Assembly: GCA_005772855.1 (NCBI GenBank)
Contig: SXIK01000173.1
Location: forward strand, 28,895-92,894
Direction of reading: 5' to 3'
Origin: Planctomycetia bacterium
GTDB taxonomy: Bacteria; Planctomycetota; UBA8108; SXIK01
DNA: 64,000 nt
How positions within the stretch are numbered: position 1 is the first letter of the stretch; each line of letters begins with the position of its first letter. Position numbers and translations under genes: made by a program. Shown one piece after another: positions 28,269 to 39,206 of the stretch. A model generated the notes under the pieces. That model did no database searches. It had not been told where the DNA came from and was given only the letters and a program-made list of their open reading frames with translations.

Positions 28269-29017
28269 GGCTCGCCCCGATCCGCGAGCTTCCGCTCGGC
28301 CTCGGTGGCTCGCAGGTACCTGGGCTCGAGTCGGTGGACAGCCTCGGAATCAAAGCAAGCCGTTGCCGCACGCTCAAGCGCGATCTCGCCAAGGACGCGG
28401 GCTTGGGGGAGATCCCAGCCCGGGTCTCCTCGGTAGAAGGAGCAAGTCTCAATCTTCTCGAGAAACGCAACTGCGCCCTCGCCAATAACGCAGGCATCCG
28501 GGAGAGAGCCAGCGTGGTCCTCTCGAAGAATCCGGAGGATGGCCGAAGGCTCGTCCGCGGCGTCCTCGAATCTTCGTTGCAGAGTATTGAATGGGGATCG
28601 CCCCTGGGAGGGTGTCGAGGGCTCGATCAAGTCGAAGAGCCCCCAAAAAAAAGCCCCCTGCCTTGCATCGAGCACGACAAGGCAGGAATGTGCACGTCCC
28701 TTGCCTGCAACGTTCGCTGCACAGACCAGGAGTGAGGACTCAGTGACCACCGGAATCTCAAGTGCATAGGCCAGGCTCTTCGCGGCCGTGACTCCGACAC
28801 GAATACCGGTGAAGCTTCCCGGGCCAATGCTTACTGCGATGGCCGAGAGTTCCTTGACGCCTCGCCCGGTCTCCCGCAGGAGATGGTCAATGCGAGCGGT
28901 AATCTCCCTGCCATGGATCAAGCCATCGGGGAAAACTTCCTCCCGCAGGCATCCAGTCTCGTCGCAGAGGGCGACGCTGCCCCGACGGCTGGAAGTCTCA
29001 ATGGATAGAAGGAGCAT
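28265..29017 (-). CDS. tsaB: tRNA threonylcarbamoyladenosine biosynthesis protein TsaB
   Basis: LLLSIETSSRRGSVALCDE..ITARIDHLLRETG..SIGPGSFTGIRVGVTAAKSLAYALEIPV; 4-bp overlap with downstream gene. Confidence 0.92.
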   Translation of the reverse strand: MLLLSIETSSRRGSVALCDETGCLREEVFPDGLIHGREITARIDHLLRETGRGVKELSAIAVSIGPGSFTGIRVGVTAAKSLAYALEIPVVTESSLLVCAANVAGKGRAHSCLVVLDARQGAFFWGLFDLIEPSTPSQGRSPFNTLQRRFEDAADEPSAILRILREDHAGSLPDACVIGEGAVAFLEKIETCSFYRGDPGWDLPQARVLGEIALERAATACFDSEAVHRLEPRYLRATEAERKLADRGEP

Positions 29018-29026
29018 ACGTGTCGA

Positions 29027-29512
29027 CTAACGGCTTTGAGAGGGAGCCTTGCGGGCCTCCCGCAGCGACAGGAGACAGTCAGTAAAGAGACGAGCGTCCT
29101 CGGCGTTCAAGAACAAGATCTTGTCCACGCGCTGGTCCCGGGGTCCCCAGATGAAGACGTTGTTATTCTCGTAAATCTCTACCCTGGCCACGTTGGCAAA
29201 ATAGATACGGTTTTCGTTGTGGGCAGTGATGACGTTGTAGAAAGGCCCAAGATAGGACTCGTTCCACGAGTACTGAAGGTAGCTCTCGGTGATGTCCACG
29301 ATCGTGATGGGCCGGTTCGATGCCCGGGTCAAGACCTCGGAGGTCAACCCGCGGACCTCTGCCAGGCCCCGGGCGTCCACCAGTGAGACGTTGGGCTCGT
29401 GGGGAACCACGGCGATACAGCCTCCAGGAAAGAAGGCCGTTAGCGCCAGGAAAAGTCGGACGACACATCGGGCGCAAACAGGTCTCTTCGGCATCCTTTC
29501 AGCTCCTTTCAA
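29027..29512 (-). CDS. Hypothetical lipoprotein
   Basis: Signal peptide/lipobox FFPGGC; unknown family. Confidence 0.65.
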   Translation of the reverse strand: MKGAERMPKRPVCARCVVRLFLALTAFFPGGCIAVVPHEPNVSLVDARGLAEVRGLTSEVLTRASNRPITIVDITESYLQYSWNESYLGPFYNVITAHNENRIYFANVARVEIYENNNVFIWGPRDQRVDKILFLNAEDARLFTDCLLSLREARKAPSQSR

Positions 29513-29539
29513 GAAAGTCGCTCACAGTCCAGACTCCTC

Positions 29540-29563
29540 GCCGGGGAGGTCGACCTCCCCGGC
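29540..29563. repeat. 24-bp perfect palindrome
   Basis: GCCGGGGAGGTCGACCTCCCCGGC, 27 bp upstream of the lipoprotein start. Confidence 0.75.
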
Positions 29564-29600
29564 ACCGGGGCGCCTCCCGCGCCGATGGTTGGGGAGCCTT

Positions 29601-29636
29601 GGTCAAGATGTCCCAATCATGGCCGCGCGGAGTATA
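29601..29636 (-). repeat. Dispersed intergenic element, copy 3
   Basis: Reverse complement TATACTCCGCGCGGCCATGATTGGGACATCTTGACC; homologous to copies at 1171 and 5165. Confidence 0.75.
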
Positions 29637-29692
29637 ACCGAGACCGGCTGTGACTCCAATCGGACCATTGACCCGACGCAAGAGGTCCCGGC

Positions 29693-31147
29693 TCAAATTC
29701 GAAAAAAGCTTCGGATCCTTCCAAGAAGGCTCTGGGCAGCGCTCTTCACCTCGACGCCCTGTGAGGCTTCAAGGGCCGACTCCGCTTGCGCCCGACCGAG
29801 CCCTTGCTTTCGCAGAGTGATGATTTCCGCTATTTTCTCGGCAAACTCCGGGCGGGCGCTGAGGATCGGGAGAAGCGCCCCCTTCGAGACCGCCACCAGA
29901 ATGACTGCGTCCTCGGCCGTCACGCTCGCCGTCCGGGGATCCCCCGTGAGGAGGCTCATCTCTCCGAACACATCTCCGGCTGACAGGCTGGCGACGACCT
30001 TGTCACTACCGTCCTCGGCATGGATCGAGACACGAACGGAGCCCGCAACGATCGTGAACATTGTGTCGCCAGGGTCACCCTGACGGATCACCAGCTCGCC
30101 TCGGCCATACTCCAGCACCCTGGACGCCTGCGCGAGAGAGGAAACATGCTCCTTACCCAGCGTGGCGAAGATGGGCACGGTCCAGAGGATTTTCTCCAGG
30201 TCGACCGATTTGTGCTTCTCCAGAGGGGCCGTGCAGGGAACATGGTACTCGTACACGGTTTGAATCGGGAAGGGTATGCTGATGTTCTCGCGGCGAAACG
30301 CGTACCAGATGCGATGCATGACGTCATCTTCGATCATCGGTCGCCGCTCGTAATCCTCGATGTAGCACTTGACCTCATAGTTGATCGAAAAATCCGCGTA
30401 CGCCCTCAAATGGACGACGGGCTCCGGCTTCTTCAGCACCTTCGAGACGTTGCCAACGACCTCCAGAATGACACGCTTGACCTTGTCAGGGGCATCATCG
30501 TAACTGGTCCCGATGCTCAGGCGGATCGCGTGGACAAGGCTCGGCTGTCGAAAGTTGACAATGATCTCCTTCGCAACGACGCTGTTCGGAAAGATCTGGT
30601 AGTCGCTGTCTCTTGTCCGGATCTTCGTGGCTCGCCACGTCACCTGCTCCACCTCACCCTCGGCTCTGTCACCAATCTTGATCCAGTCCCCGTGCGCGAA
30701 GGGCTGATCAAGAAGCAAGGCAACACCCGCAAAAAAGTTGCTCAGTGTCTCCTGGAGAGCGAAGCCAAGGGCGATACCTCCGATACCCAGAGCGCCAAAA
30801 AGCGGCGTGACGCTCTCACCCCAGACGAAGTGAAGAATCATCGCCACGCAAAAGGCAAGAACACCGTAGCGGATGAGCCCGCGCAGGAGCTCCGGAATCG
30901 CTCTTCGTGAGCGCTTCGCGGCATACTCGGGAGAAAGCAAGTACCCAACGAAGGCCATGAGGAATAAACCAGCGGCGAGGAGGAGGCCCGTCCAACCGAG
31001 GTTCTTCGGAATTTTCTCGTTGGCCACTTCCGGCATGGAAGGCCACAGAGACTTTGCAAAGTCTGGCCACATGGGCGCGAAATAAAGAATCGCGACGGAT
31101 GGGACAAGACAGAAGAGAACGGTCTTGAAGATCAGGCGAGGTTTCAT
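29693..31147 (-). CDS. Mechanosensitive ion channel (MscS) with C-terminal cyclic-nucleotide-binding domain
   Basis: MscS: GGIALGFALQETLSNFFAGVALLLDQPFAHGDWIKIG..RDSDYQIFPNSVV; CNBD: GELVIRQGDPGDTMFTIVAGSVRVS..GDVFGEMSLLTGDPRTASVTA. Confidence 0.93.
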   Translation of the reverse strand: MKPRLIFKTVLFCLVPSVAILYFAPMWPDFAKSLWPSMPEVANEKIPKNLGWTGLLLAAGLFLMAFVGYLLSPEYAAKRSRRAIPELLRGLIRYGVLAFCVAMILHFVWGESVTPLFGALGIGGIALGFALQETLSNFFAGVALLLDQPFAHGDWIKIGDRAEGEVEQVTWRATKIRTRDSDYQIFPNSVVAKEIIVNFRQPSLVHAIRLSIGTSYDDAPDKVKRVILEVVGNVSKVLKKPEPVVHLRAYADFSINYEVKCYIEDYERRPMIEDDVMHRIWYAFRRENISIPFPIQTVYEYHVPCTAPLEKHKSVDLEKILWTVPIFATLGKEHVSSLAQASRVLEYGRGELVIRQGDPGDTMFTIVAGSVRVSIHAEDGSDKVVASLSAGDVFGEMSLLTGDPRTASVTAEDAVILVAVSKGALLPILSARPEFAEKIAEIITLRKQGLGRAQAESALEASQGVEVKSAAQSLLGRIRSFFRI

Positions 31148-31241
31148 ACGCGATGTTTCTTACCCACTCCGTGTTTCCTGGCGACCAGGGCCGTCTTCCG
31201 CAAACAGGTGCTCCGAGAACCCATTGCGAAGCCGGCAGTGA

Positions 31242-32522
31242 CTATTTTTTCCTTCGGATTTCCGACCGACCGCCCAGGTACGGACGCAGCACTTCCGGGA
31301 TCGTGACGCTACCATCTGCCTGCTGGTAGTTCTCGAGAATCGCGATGAGAATCCGGGGGCTGGCGATGGCTGTATTGTTGAGCGTGTGGCAAAAGCGCAC
31401 CTTGCCGTTTGAGTCACGATAGCGGAGATTCAGCCGACGGGCCTGATAGTCGTAAAACCGCGATGCGCTGTGAGTCTCGCCGTAGCCCCCACGCGAAGGC
31501 ATCCAGGTCTCGATATCGAATTTTTGGATCTGTGGAGCCCCAAGATCGCCACCGCAGACGTTGACGACACGGTACGGGAGCTGCAAGCCCTGAAGAATGG
31601 CCTCGGCGTTCGAGAGGATGAACTGGTGCATTCTCCTCGACTCGGCTTCATCCCCCCTGCAAATGACGACTTGCTCCACCTTGTTGAACTGGTGAATTCG
31701 ATAGAGCCCCTTCGTATCCTTGCCCGCGGCGCCGGCCTCGCGCCGGTAGCAGGTAGAGTAACCGGCGTAGAGCTTCGGGAGCTCCGCCTCGTCAAGAATC
31801 TCGTCGGAGTGGAAGGCGGTGACGGGAACCTCGGAGGTGCCGACAAGAAAGAGTTCGTCTTTCTCGCAGGTGTAGGCTTGCTCCTCGCCGCCCGGGAAGT
31901 AGGCGGTGCCAACGAGCGGCTCGCGACGCACGAGAGTTGGAACAATCATCGGCGTGAAGCCCTTCTTCACAACGGCGTCGAGCGTATAGTGCAGCACCGC
32001 CAACTCGAGTAGAGCCCCTTCATTCTTGAGGATGTAAGTGCGAGAACCGGCAAGCTTGGCGGCGCGGGGGAAGTCGACAAGATCCAACGACTCACCAAGT
32101 TGGATGTGATCCTTTGGCTGAAAATCGAATTTCCGCGGCTCCCCGACGCGCAGGATCTCGACGTTGTCCCTGTCCGTCTCACCCTCCGGCACTTCAGGGT
32201 CAGGTACGTTCGGGATCCGCAGCAGGAGCACCTGGATTTCAGTTTCGATGGCGGAGAGCTCGTTTTCCAGGCTCTTCGCGCGAGCGGAGACCTCTGCCAT
32301 CGCCTTGCGCAATTTTTCCCGCTCCTCACCCTGGAGGCGAGCCATGTCCTTGCCGGCGCGGTTCTGCTTCGCCTTCTGTTCGTCGCGCTCGAAGCCCAGC
32401 GCACGGCGTTTCTCGTCAAGCTCGAGGAACCGGTCCACGAGCGTCTCGACAGGGATTCTTTTCTTCCGTGCGCCGGCTTTCACGCCATCAGCATCTTCGC
32501 GAATTCTCTTCGGATCGAGCAT
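31242..32522 (-). CDS. serS: Seryl-tRNA synthetase
   Basis: MLDPKRIREDADGVKAG; class II motifs TCYRREAGAAGKDTKGLYRIHQFNKVE; start set at M24 of the ORF. Confidence 0.97.
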   Translation of the reverse strand: MLDPKRIREDADGVKAGARKKRIPVETLVDRFLELDEKRRALGFERDEQKAKQNRAGKDMARLQGEEREKLRKAMAEVSARAKSLENELSAIETEIQVLLLRIPNVPDPEVPEGETDRDNVEILRVGEPRKFDFQPKDHIQLGESLDLVDFPRAAKLAGSRTYILKNEGALLELAVLHYTLDAVVKKGFTPMIVPTLVRREPLVGTAYFPGGEEQAYTCEKDELFLVGTSEVPVTAFHSDEILDEAELPKLYAGYSTCYRREAGAAGKDTKGLYRIHQFNKVEQVVICRGDEAESRRMHQFILSNAEAILQGLQLPYRVVNVCGGDLGAPQIQKFDIETWMPSRGGYGETHSASRFYDYQARRLNLRYRDSNGKVRFCHTLNNTAIASPRILIAILENYQQADGSVTIPEVLRPYLGGRSEIRRKK

Positions 32523-32797
32523 CAAGGCCTTTCGTTCACGGCTGGGCCAACTGGAGCCCACCCCTTGATTCCGTCCTGGCGTCGGGCCCACGGAACGTAT
32601 CCCGGGATGGCTTCTTGACTGAAGCCGCGCATTCTAAGGCGATCTTCCAGAGTCGGCAACGCAGGCACGGCCAGGGAGCTGGAATGCGCCCCGCGAATGA
32701 AGCCGGCGTGACACCAGGAGACCCTTGAGCAAATCTTTTTGGAGATGCCCGCGAGGCCACCTACAATCACGCGAAAATCTCGGGTCTCAACACCACC

Positions 32798-33796
32798 GTG
32801 GCTTTCAATATCCAAAGGGCGAACTCTGTGACCATGCAGGATGAACGGACAGCGGCCGATGTGCTCCAGTGCTTCCTCACCGGAGACGCGAGGGCTGCCG
32901 ACCTGGATGCGGTCGCCAGAAGGCTCGGCGTGACGAGCCTCAGCGAGCTCTGCGAAAACCTCGCCGCAGCATTTGGAGGCTTGCTGCGGGTCGACCTCCT
33001 TCTCAGCGACGTGGCGCGCAAACTCAGCCTGTTCCTGAACGGCAAGATAGCGCGAGATGAGATGTCACTCTGGGTGAACTGCGCCCATTCGATAGTGACT
33101 TCGGACAGGGTGCACCAGTTCTCGCCCCAGTGGGACAACGATACCCGGGCTTCGGCGGGTTCAGGCCTCGGACCGACCTTGCGGCTGCTCTCATTCCTGT
33201 TCGACCCGCAACACACAGCCCCACAATTCAAGATTCGTAGCACGCTCTTTCGCATCCTGAGGCACCTCAATGCGTCTCAAGCTGTCCCCCTTCGCGGCTT
33301 TCTGCCATCGCTCTTTCGCGACATGGGCATGTTGAGGTTCTTCGTGGTCGCAAACCCACCGCACTTCTCGCTCGAAGCTCCAAACCAGTGGGTCGACGTT
33401 GGACTGGCAGGCACCACCGGCGACGACATTCGCCTCATCCCCCTTTCGATCTTTACTCGGCGCTTTTTCCACGACGAGCTACCGGGGATAGTCTCGGACG
33501 CATCGGCTCGATTGGGCACGGAGCGATGTGCCTGCGACCGCTTCGCCTACCATCCCGAAAACAATCAGGCAATCTCGCTCCTTGAGCGCTATCCAGACTT
33601 GAACAGAATTCCAGTTACTTTTCAGTACTTCATTGATGAAAACGGCCTCGCGGAAATCATCATCCAAGCGCAGGAGATCCGCCGGGAGCATGTTCGGTTC
33701 GCAGTGAAGCTTTTTTGTCTCCAGAACGAGGTAGGGCGGGCCATGCTCGACGACCACCATGTCTCTTGTGCACAAGGAGCTCCATGGGCCCTCTGA
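32798..33796 (+). CDS. Hypothetical protein, unassigned family
   Basis: 332-aa ORF; overlaps start of next gene by 13 bp; no recognised motif. Confidence 0.65.
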   Translation: MAFNIQRANSVTMQDERTAADVLQCFLTGDARAADLDAVARRLGVTSLSELCENLAAAFGGLLRVDLLLSDVARKLSLFLNGKIARDEMSLWVNCAHSIVTSDRVHQFSPQWDNDTRASAGSGLGPTLRLLSFLFDPQHTAPQFKIRSTLFRILRHLNASQAVPLRGFLPSLFRDMGMLRFFVVANPPHFSLEAPNQWVDVGLAGTTGDDIRLIPLSIFTRRFFHDELPGIVSDASARLGTERCACDRFAYHPENNQAISLLERYPDLNRIPVTFQYFIDENGLAEIIIQAQEIRREHVRFAVKLFCLQNEVGRAMLDDHHVSCAQGAPWAL

Positions 33797-35310
33797 CTCT
33801 GTCGGGGCGGAAGCCTCAGCTCATCCTGACTTTTGTCTCCTTGATCGCCGCTCCGGGTAGTTGGACCCTGGCCGAGGAGGCCGCGAGCAGCGATAGAGAC
33901 GAATGGCACAAGCTCTTTCTCGCCGGAGCGCTCGCAGGCCACATGCGAATCGTGGAGCGGCAGCTTGCAGACGGAGGCTTCGTCACGACGATGATGCAGA
34001 AGCTGGTCTTGAAGCGCGACACAACGGTGTTGGAAACTGAGGCAACCTCGTCCGTGGAGGAGGACCGGGAAGGTCGCATCCGAGGTTTTAGTGTTCGCCA
34101 GAGACTTTCAAGTCAGGCATCCGAGGTAGTGGGAAGACTTGTGGGCGCCGACCTCGAGATTACCGAGGACGATGGCGGTCCAGGCCCTGGATCGAAGAAG
34201 ACACCGCGTCGCTCAAGGCTACCATCAGATCCGACGGCTGTTGGACCCCACCGCATGGAGAGGATTCTTGACGAGAAGCTCCGTACCGCCGGTGACTCGG
34301 TCCAGCTCAGGGTCTTCATCCCCGAGCTCCGTAAATTTGGGCTTCAAAAAAGTAGCCTGGAAGCGGAAGAAACTGTCGAGCTCGATGGGACCAGGCAAAA
34401 GCTGCGCAGGATTCGCTCCACGCTCGACCTGTTGGCAGAGATTCCAACCCTTCAGTGGATCGATCCCGCAGGCAACCTCCAAAAGTCCACGATGCCGCTC
34501 CTCGGCACGGAGCTCAAGACCCTTCGCTCGACGATGGCAGAAATCCTCAAGTCCGACTTGACCTCACCCCCTGAGATTTTTCTCGCGACAAGCGTTCCAG
34601 TTGAAGGCCGGGTCGACCCCAGCCGAAACCACATTACTTATAAAATTACCGCGAAGAAGAAGGCGATGCCCTTTGAGGGCAACCGCAAACTCTTCCCCGC
34701 GGCAGGCCAGGAGGAGCTTCGGCCAGGCACCCGTCAGGAGCGGTGGCTCCGCGTGAAGCGAGTGCCTCATGGGAACCCCTTGCAGCTCCCCATTTCGCCA
34801 GCACCGGAGCTAGAAGAATACCTGAGGCCCAACGCATGGATCCAATCGGACGACGAGCTGATCCGAGCCGCAGCCAGAAAAGCGCAGGGCGGCGAAACCG
34901 ATGCTGTGCAGGTTTCGATCAAGCTCGAGAGCTGGGTCCATGACACCATCGCGCGAAAGAACCTTGGCACGGCGTTCGCGTCGGCCAGGGAGGTGCTCCA
35001 CGAAAAGGAAGGCGACTGCACCGAACACGCAGTGCTTCTGGCTGCGCTTCTGCGTGCCATCGGGGTGCCGTCCAGGGTGGTCGCCGGGCTCGTCTATTAC
35101 AATGGCATGTTTGTGGGTCACATGTGGACTGAGGCGTATCTGCGTGACTGGTTCCCGCTGGACGCCACGCAGGCGAGAGGCTTCGTGGGGCCAGATCACA
35201 TCGCACTGTCTGTCTCCTCGCTCGACGCGGCAACCGTGGCCGATATTTTTCTCGATATTGTGCCCGTGATCGGCAGTGTCACGATTGAGGTCGTCGAGAG
35301 TGGTGAATGA
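33784..35310 (+). CDS. Secreted transglutaminase-like (cysteine protease fold) protein
   Basis: Signal peptide; EKEGDCTEHAVLLAALLRAIGVPSRVVAGLVYYNGMFVGHMWTEAYLRDWFPLDAT (Cys/His/Asp triad pattern). Confidence 0.88.
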   Translation: MGPLTLSGRKPQLILTFVSLIAAPGSWTLAEEAASSDRDEWHKLFLAGALAGHMRIVERQLADGGFVTTMMQKLVLKRDTTVLETEATSSVEEDREGRIRGFSVRQRLSSQASEVVGRLVGADLEITEDDGGPGPGSKKTPRRSRLPSDPTAVGPHRMERILDEKLRTAGDSVQLRVFIPELRKFGLQKSSLEAEETVELDGTRQKLRRIRSTLDLLAEIPTLQWIDPAGNLQKSTMPLLGTELKTLRSTMAEILKSDLTSPPEIFLATSVPVEGRVDPSRNHITYKITAKKKAMPFEGNRKLFPAAGQEELRPGTRQERWLRVKRVPHGNPLQLPISPAPELEEYLRPNAWIQSDDELIRAAARKAQGGETDAVQVSIKLESWVHDTIARKNLGTAFASAREVLHEKEGDCTEHAVLLAALLRAIGVPSRVVAGLVYYNGMFVGHMWTEAYLRDWFPLDATQARGFVGPDHIALSVSSLDAATVADIFLDIVPVIGSVTIEVVESGE

Positions 35311-36397
35311 AAACAGCGAGACCCCCAGGCAGGGAGCTCTCGAGGCGTACGACTACGATCTACCCGAGGTTTTGATCGCGCAGGAGCCACCGGCGCGCCG
35401 GGGCGAATCCCGCCTCCTCGTCCTTGATCGTACCACCGGGCAACGCTGGCACCGTCAGTTTGCCGAGGTGACAAAATATTTGTGTCAGGGCGACCTGCTG
35501 GTCCTCAACGAGACAAGGGTCTTTCCGGCTCGTCTGCGAGCGCGCAAAAGAACGGGCGGTCGGGTGGAGATTCTCCTCCTCGAAGAGTGTGAGGGATCCA
35601 TTCAATGGTCCGCCCTCGCGCGGCCGGCTCGTAACTTGCGGCCCGGCGAAGAAGTCGAGATCGAGCCCCACGACCTTGCCCTGGGCGCCCGAGCGCGCAC
35701 AGTTGGCCGAGAGGGAGAGCGCGTCTTGATCGAACTGTGTCGGGAGTCGAAGACACTGTCAAGGCAGGAAGTCCTCGAGCTTTGCGAGGCGGCAGGCGAA
35801 ACACCGCTCCCGCCTTACATCCGCCGCAGCCCCGAGATGGCGAGGAACCCGGATGACCGCGAACGGTACCAAACCGTCTATGCGCGCGACATGGGATCCG
35901 CCGCCGCCCCAACCGCGGGTCTTCACTTCACGAGAGAGATCCTCAATGCTCTACGAAGTGGCGGAGTGGAGATCGCGAACGTGACGCTCCATGTCGGTCT
36001 CGGGACCTTTCAGCCACTCACGGAGGAGGCATTCGCCCGCCCGGCGCTCCACGCAGAGCAAGTGGAGGTGAGCCCGGAAGCAGGGAGCAAGATTTTGAGT
36101 GCTCGGGCGGAGGGCCGCAGGATTGTTGCCGTCGGGACAACCTCTGTCCGGGCCATCGAGAGCTTCCTGACCTCGCCGGAGATCCCATTCCGCTCCCGCA
36201 CAGAGCTCTTCATCAAGCCCGGCCACAAGTTCCACGGCGTCGATGCACTGATCACCAATTTTCATTTGCCTCGCTCAAGCCTCCTCGTTCTTCTGTGCGC
36301 ATTTGCCGGCCGCAAGCTCGTGCTCGACGTATACCGGGAGGCCGTTCAGAAAGGTTATCGTTTCTTCAGTTACGGCGACGCCATGCTTGTGATTTGA
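35300..36397 (+). CDS. queA: S-adenosylmethionine:tRNA ribosyltransferase-isomerase
   Basis: YDYDLPEVLIAQEPPARRGESRLLVLDR; LPPYIRR; YQTVYARDMGSAAAPTAGLHFT; NFHLPRSSLLVLLCAFAG. Confidence 0.96.
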   Translation: MVNENSETPRQGALEAYDYDLPEVLIAQEPPARRGESRLLVLDRTTGQRWHRQFAEVTKYLCQGDLLVLNETRVFPARLRARKRTGGRVEILLLEECEGSIQWSALARPARNLRPGEEVEIEPHDLALGARARTVGREGERVLIELCRESKTLSRQEVLELCEAAGETPLPPYIRRSPEMARNPDDRERYQTVYARDMGSAAAPTAGLHFTREILNALRSGGVEIANVTLHVGLGTFQPLTEEAFARPALHAEQVEVSPEAGSKILSARAEGRRIVAVGTTSVRAIESFLTSPEIPFRSRTELFIKPGHKFHGVDALITNFHLPRSSLLVLLCAFAGRKLVLDVYREAVQKGYRFFSYGDAMLVI

Positions 36398-36403
36398 TAC
36401 CTG

Positions 36404-37126
36404 GTGATGAAGCAGCGCGACGAAATCCATTCGCAGCGACTCTCCTGCTGGTTTTGCGAGCACTGGTTCACCTCGCGTCATGTTCTGCGCGATGGAATTC
36501 TGAGGAGCCGCACTGATCAGGCGGGGGGACCCTATCGGCTCTTCATCTGCCCCTCCTGCGGCAAGGAGAACGTCTGTGAGCGATCACTCAAGGGTCGCTG
36601 GTTTGCGTCGCCGAATTACCGATTTACGTTCCTGGATTACCTCTTTTCGCAGGTGCTCAATCGCGACAGTGCCGAGACGATCCTGGCAGCGCTGACGTGG
36701 TTCAGGGAAAACGAGGACCGTCGACGATACTTCTTCGCACGAGATGGCGATCGGCGTTACTCGGGGCACAGCATTCTTCAACGGCTGTGGCCTCTCGCGC
36801 CCTCGTACGGGCAGGAAAAATCAGGGCATGAACCGCATTCCGGCAGGACACAACCATCACCGGAGGAGGCCGGGCCGAGACGCAGCACGCCTCCCCGGGA
36901 AAGCCCCCGGGGTAGCCGCCTTGTTACACCCTTCGAGGTCCTTGGCCTTGCGCCCACGGCCACCGCCCGCGAGATCCGCGACGCTTTCCACCGTCTTGCC
37001 ATCCACTACCACCCCGACAAGGTCCACCATCTCGGGGAGGAGTTTGAAAGCATGGCCAAGGTCAAGTTCCAGGAGCTGAAAGAAGCCTATGAGATCCTGC
37101 TTGCGCTCCGGGCGCGGCAGAGCTGA
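36404..37126 (+). CDS. J-domain protein with N-terminal zinc-ribbon-like Cys pairs
   Basis: C-x2-C pairs [18 protein letters not shown]-terminal J domain [30 protein letters not shown]. Confidence 0.8.
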   Translation: MMKQRDEIHSQRLSCWFCEHWFTSRHVLRDGILRSRTDQAGGPYRLFICPSCGKENVCERSLKGRWFASPNYRFTFLDYLFSQVLNRDSAETILAALTWFRENEDRRRYFFARDGDRRYSGHSILQRLWPLAPSYGQEKSGHEPHSGRTQPSPEEAGPRRSTPPRESPRGSRLVTPFEVLGLAPTATAREIRDAFHRLAIHYHPDKVHHLGEEFESMAKVKFQELKEAYEILLALRARQS

Positions 37127-37230
37127 AGCTTCGAGCTGGCATCAAGGCTTCCTTGACCCTGCCTCCCGCCCCAGCTAACTTGCTCCCTTTTGGCCACGAT
37201 CAAATACCCCAGCCTTCTCAGGAGTTCACC

Positions 37231-38216
<986 letters not shown>

Positions 38217-38220
<4 letters not shown>

Positions 38221-39206
38221 TCCAGTTCTTCGGACTCCACCTTGACGCAGATTCTGCGACAGTCGCAATCATCGGCCGTGACCTGTCGACTTCGGTAGTC
38301 CTCAAGACGAGCATGGTAAACGCGGTACGCGACGCCGTGACCGGGATCATCGAGGTCCCCACGGCCGAGTGGGTACGAGCTGGATGCTACGCACTTCAGG
38401 AGTCTTACTTCAAGCTCCCCGTGCCCGCGCGAAAAGCGTGGGGTCTCGGCCTCGCGGGCCCCTCCGGCTGGATAGCACTCGACGTCGAGTTCGAGCCCCT
38501 GTCCCCACTCCGCCTGACGGGCGATCTACGCATTCAGGATGATTTTCAGAAATGGGCAGAGCAAAACCAGAATCCCGCGCGCAAGGTCGCCATGATCCTG
38601 TCGCCCAAGGACTACTTTCGTTTCGTGATCTCTGGTGGCCTGGCAGCAGACGTTTCGACCGCGTCGCGCTGGGGGCTTCTTCTTTCGGGGCGAACCGACT
38701 GGTGCATCGACAAGGCAACTGAGCAGGGGCTCCGATTGCACTGGTTGCCCCCAGCCTTCGATGCGCACGTGATGACGGGGTTCCTGAGCGAGGACGGGAT
38801 CCGACGCACAAGCCTCCCAGGCGGCTTTCGGCTCGTCGCCGGCGCGCACGAGGTCGAGGCAGCACTTGTGGCGGTGGGTGACTTGCGGGACGGCAGGCTC
38901 TGGGAAGCGGACATCGAGGGCGGACGCAAGCTTTACGCAGTGGCGCTCTCACACACGAACGATGTGGCGCCGCCTCGACCATGGCGGGCGGTGCGCTCCG
39001 CCTGGCAGGGGTTTCAGCTCCTCGAGCGGGAGGCCGAGGTCGATGCCTCGGAAGCCAGGGCGGAGCTCGAGGCCGGCGGATTCCCGGTGACTGGACAGGC
39101 CCGGGGATCCGGGAGTCCAGCCATGGGAGCTGCTGTGCTGACGGCCATCGGCTCCGGACTCATTCGGGGCTGGGAGAACTATTACAGGAACCGAAGGACC
39201 GAGTGA
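38217..39206 (+). CDS. Shortened FGGY (xylulokinase-like) protein, probable pseudokinase
   Basis: [40 protein letters not shown] and [18 protein letters not shown] align with XylB KVLLPKDYLR.RMTGEFASDMSDA..RDW and VVAGGGDNAAGAVGVG; C-terminal [19 protein letters not shown]. Confidence 0.7.
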
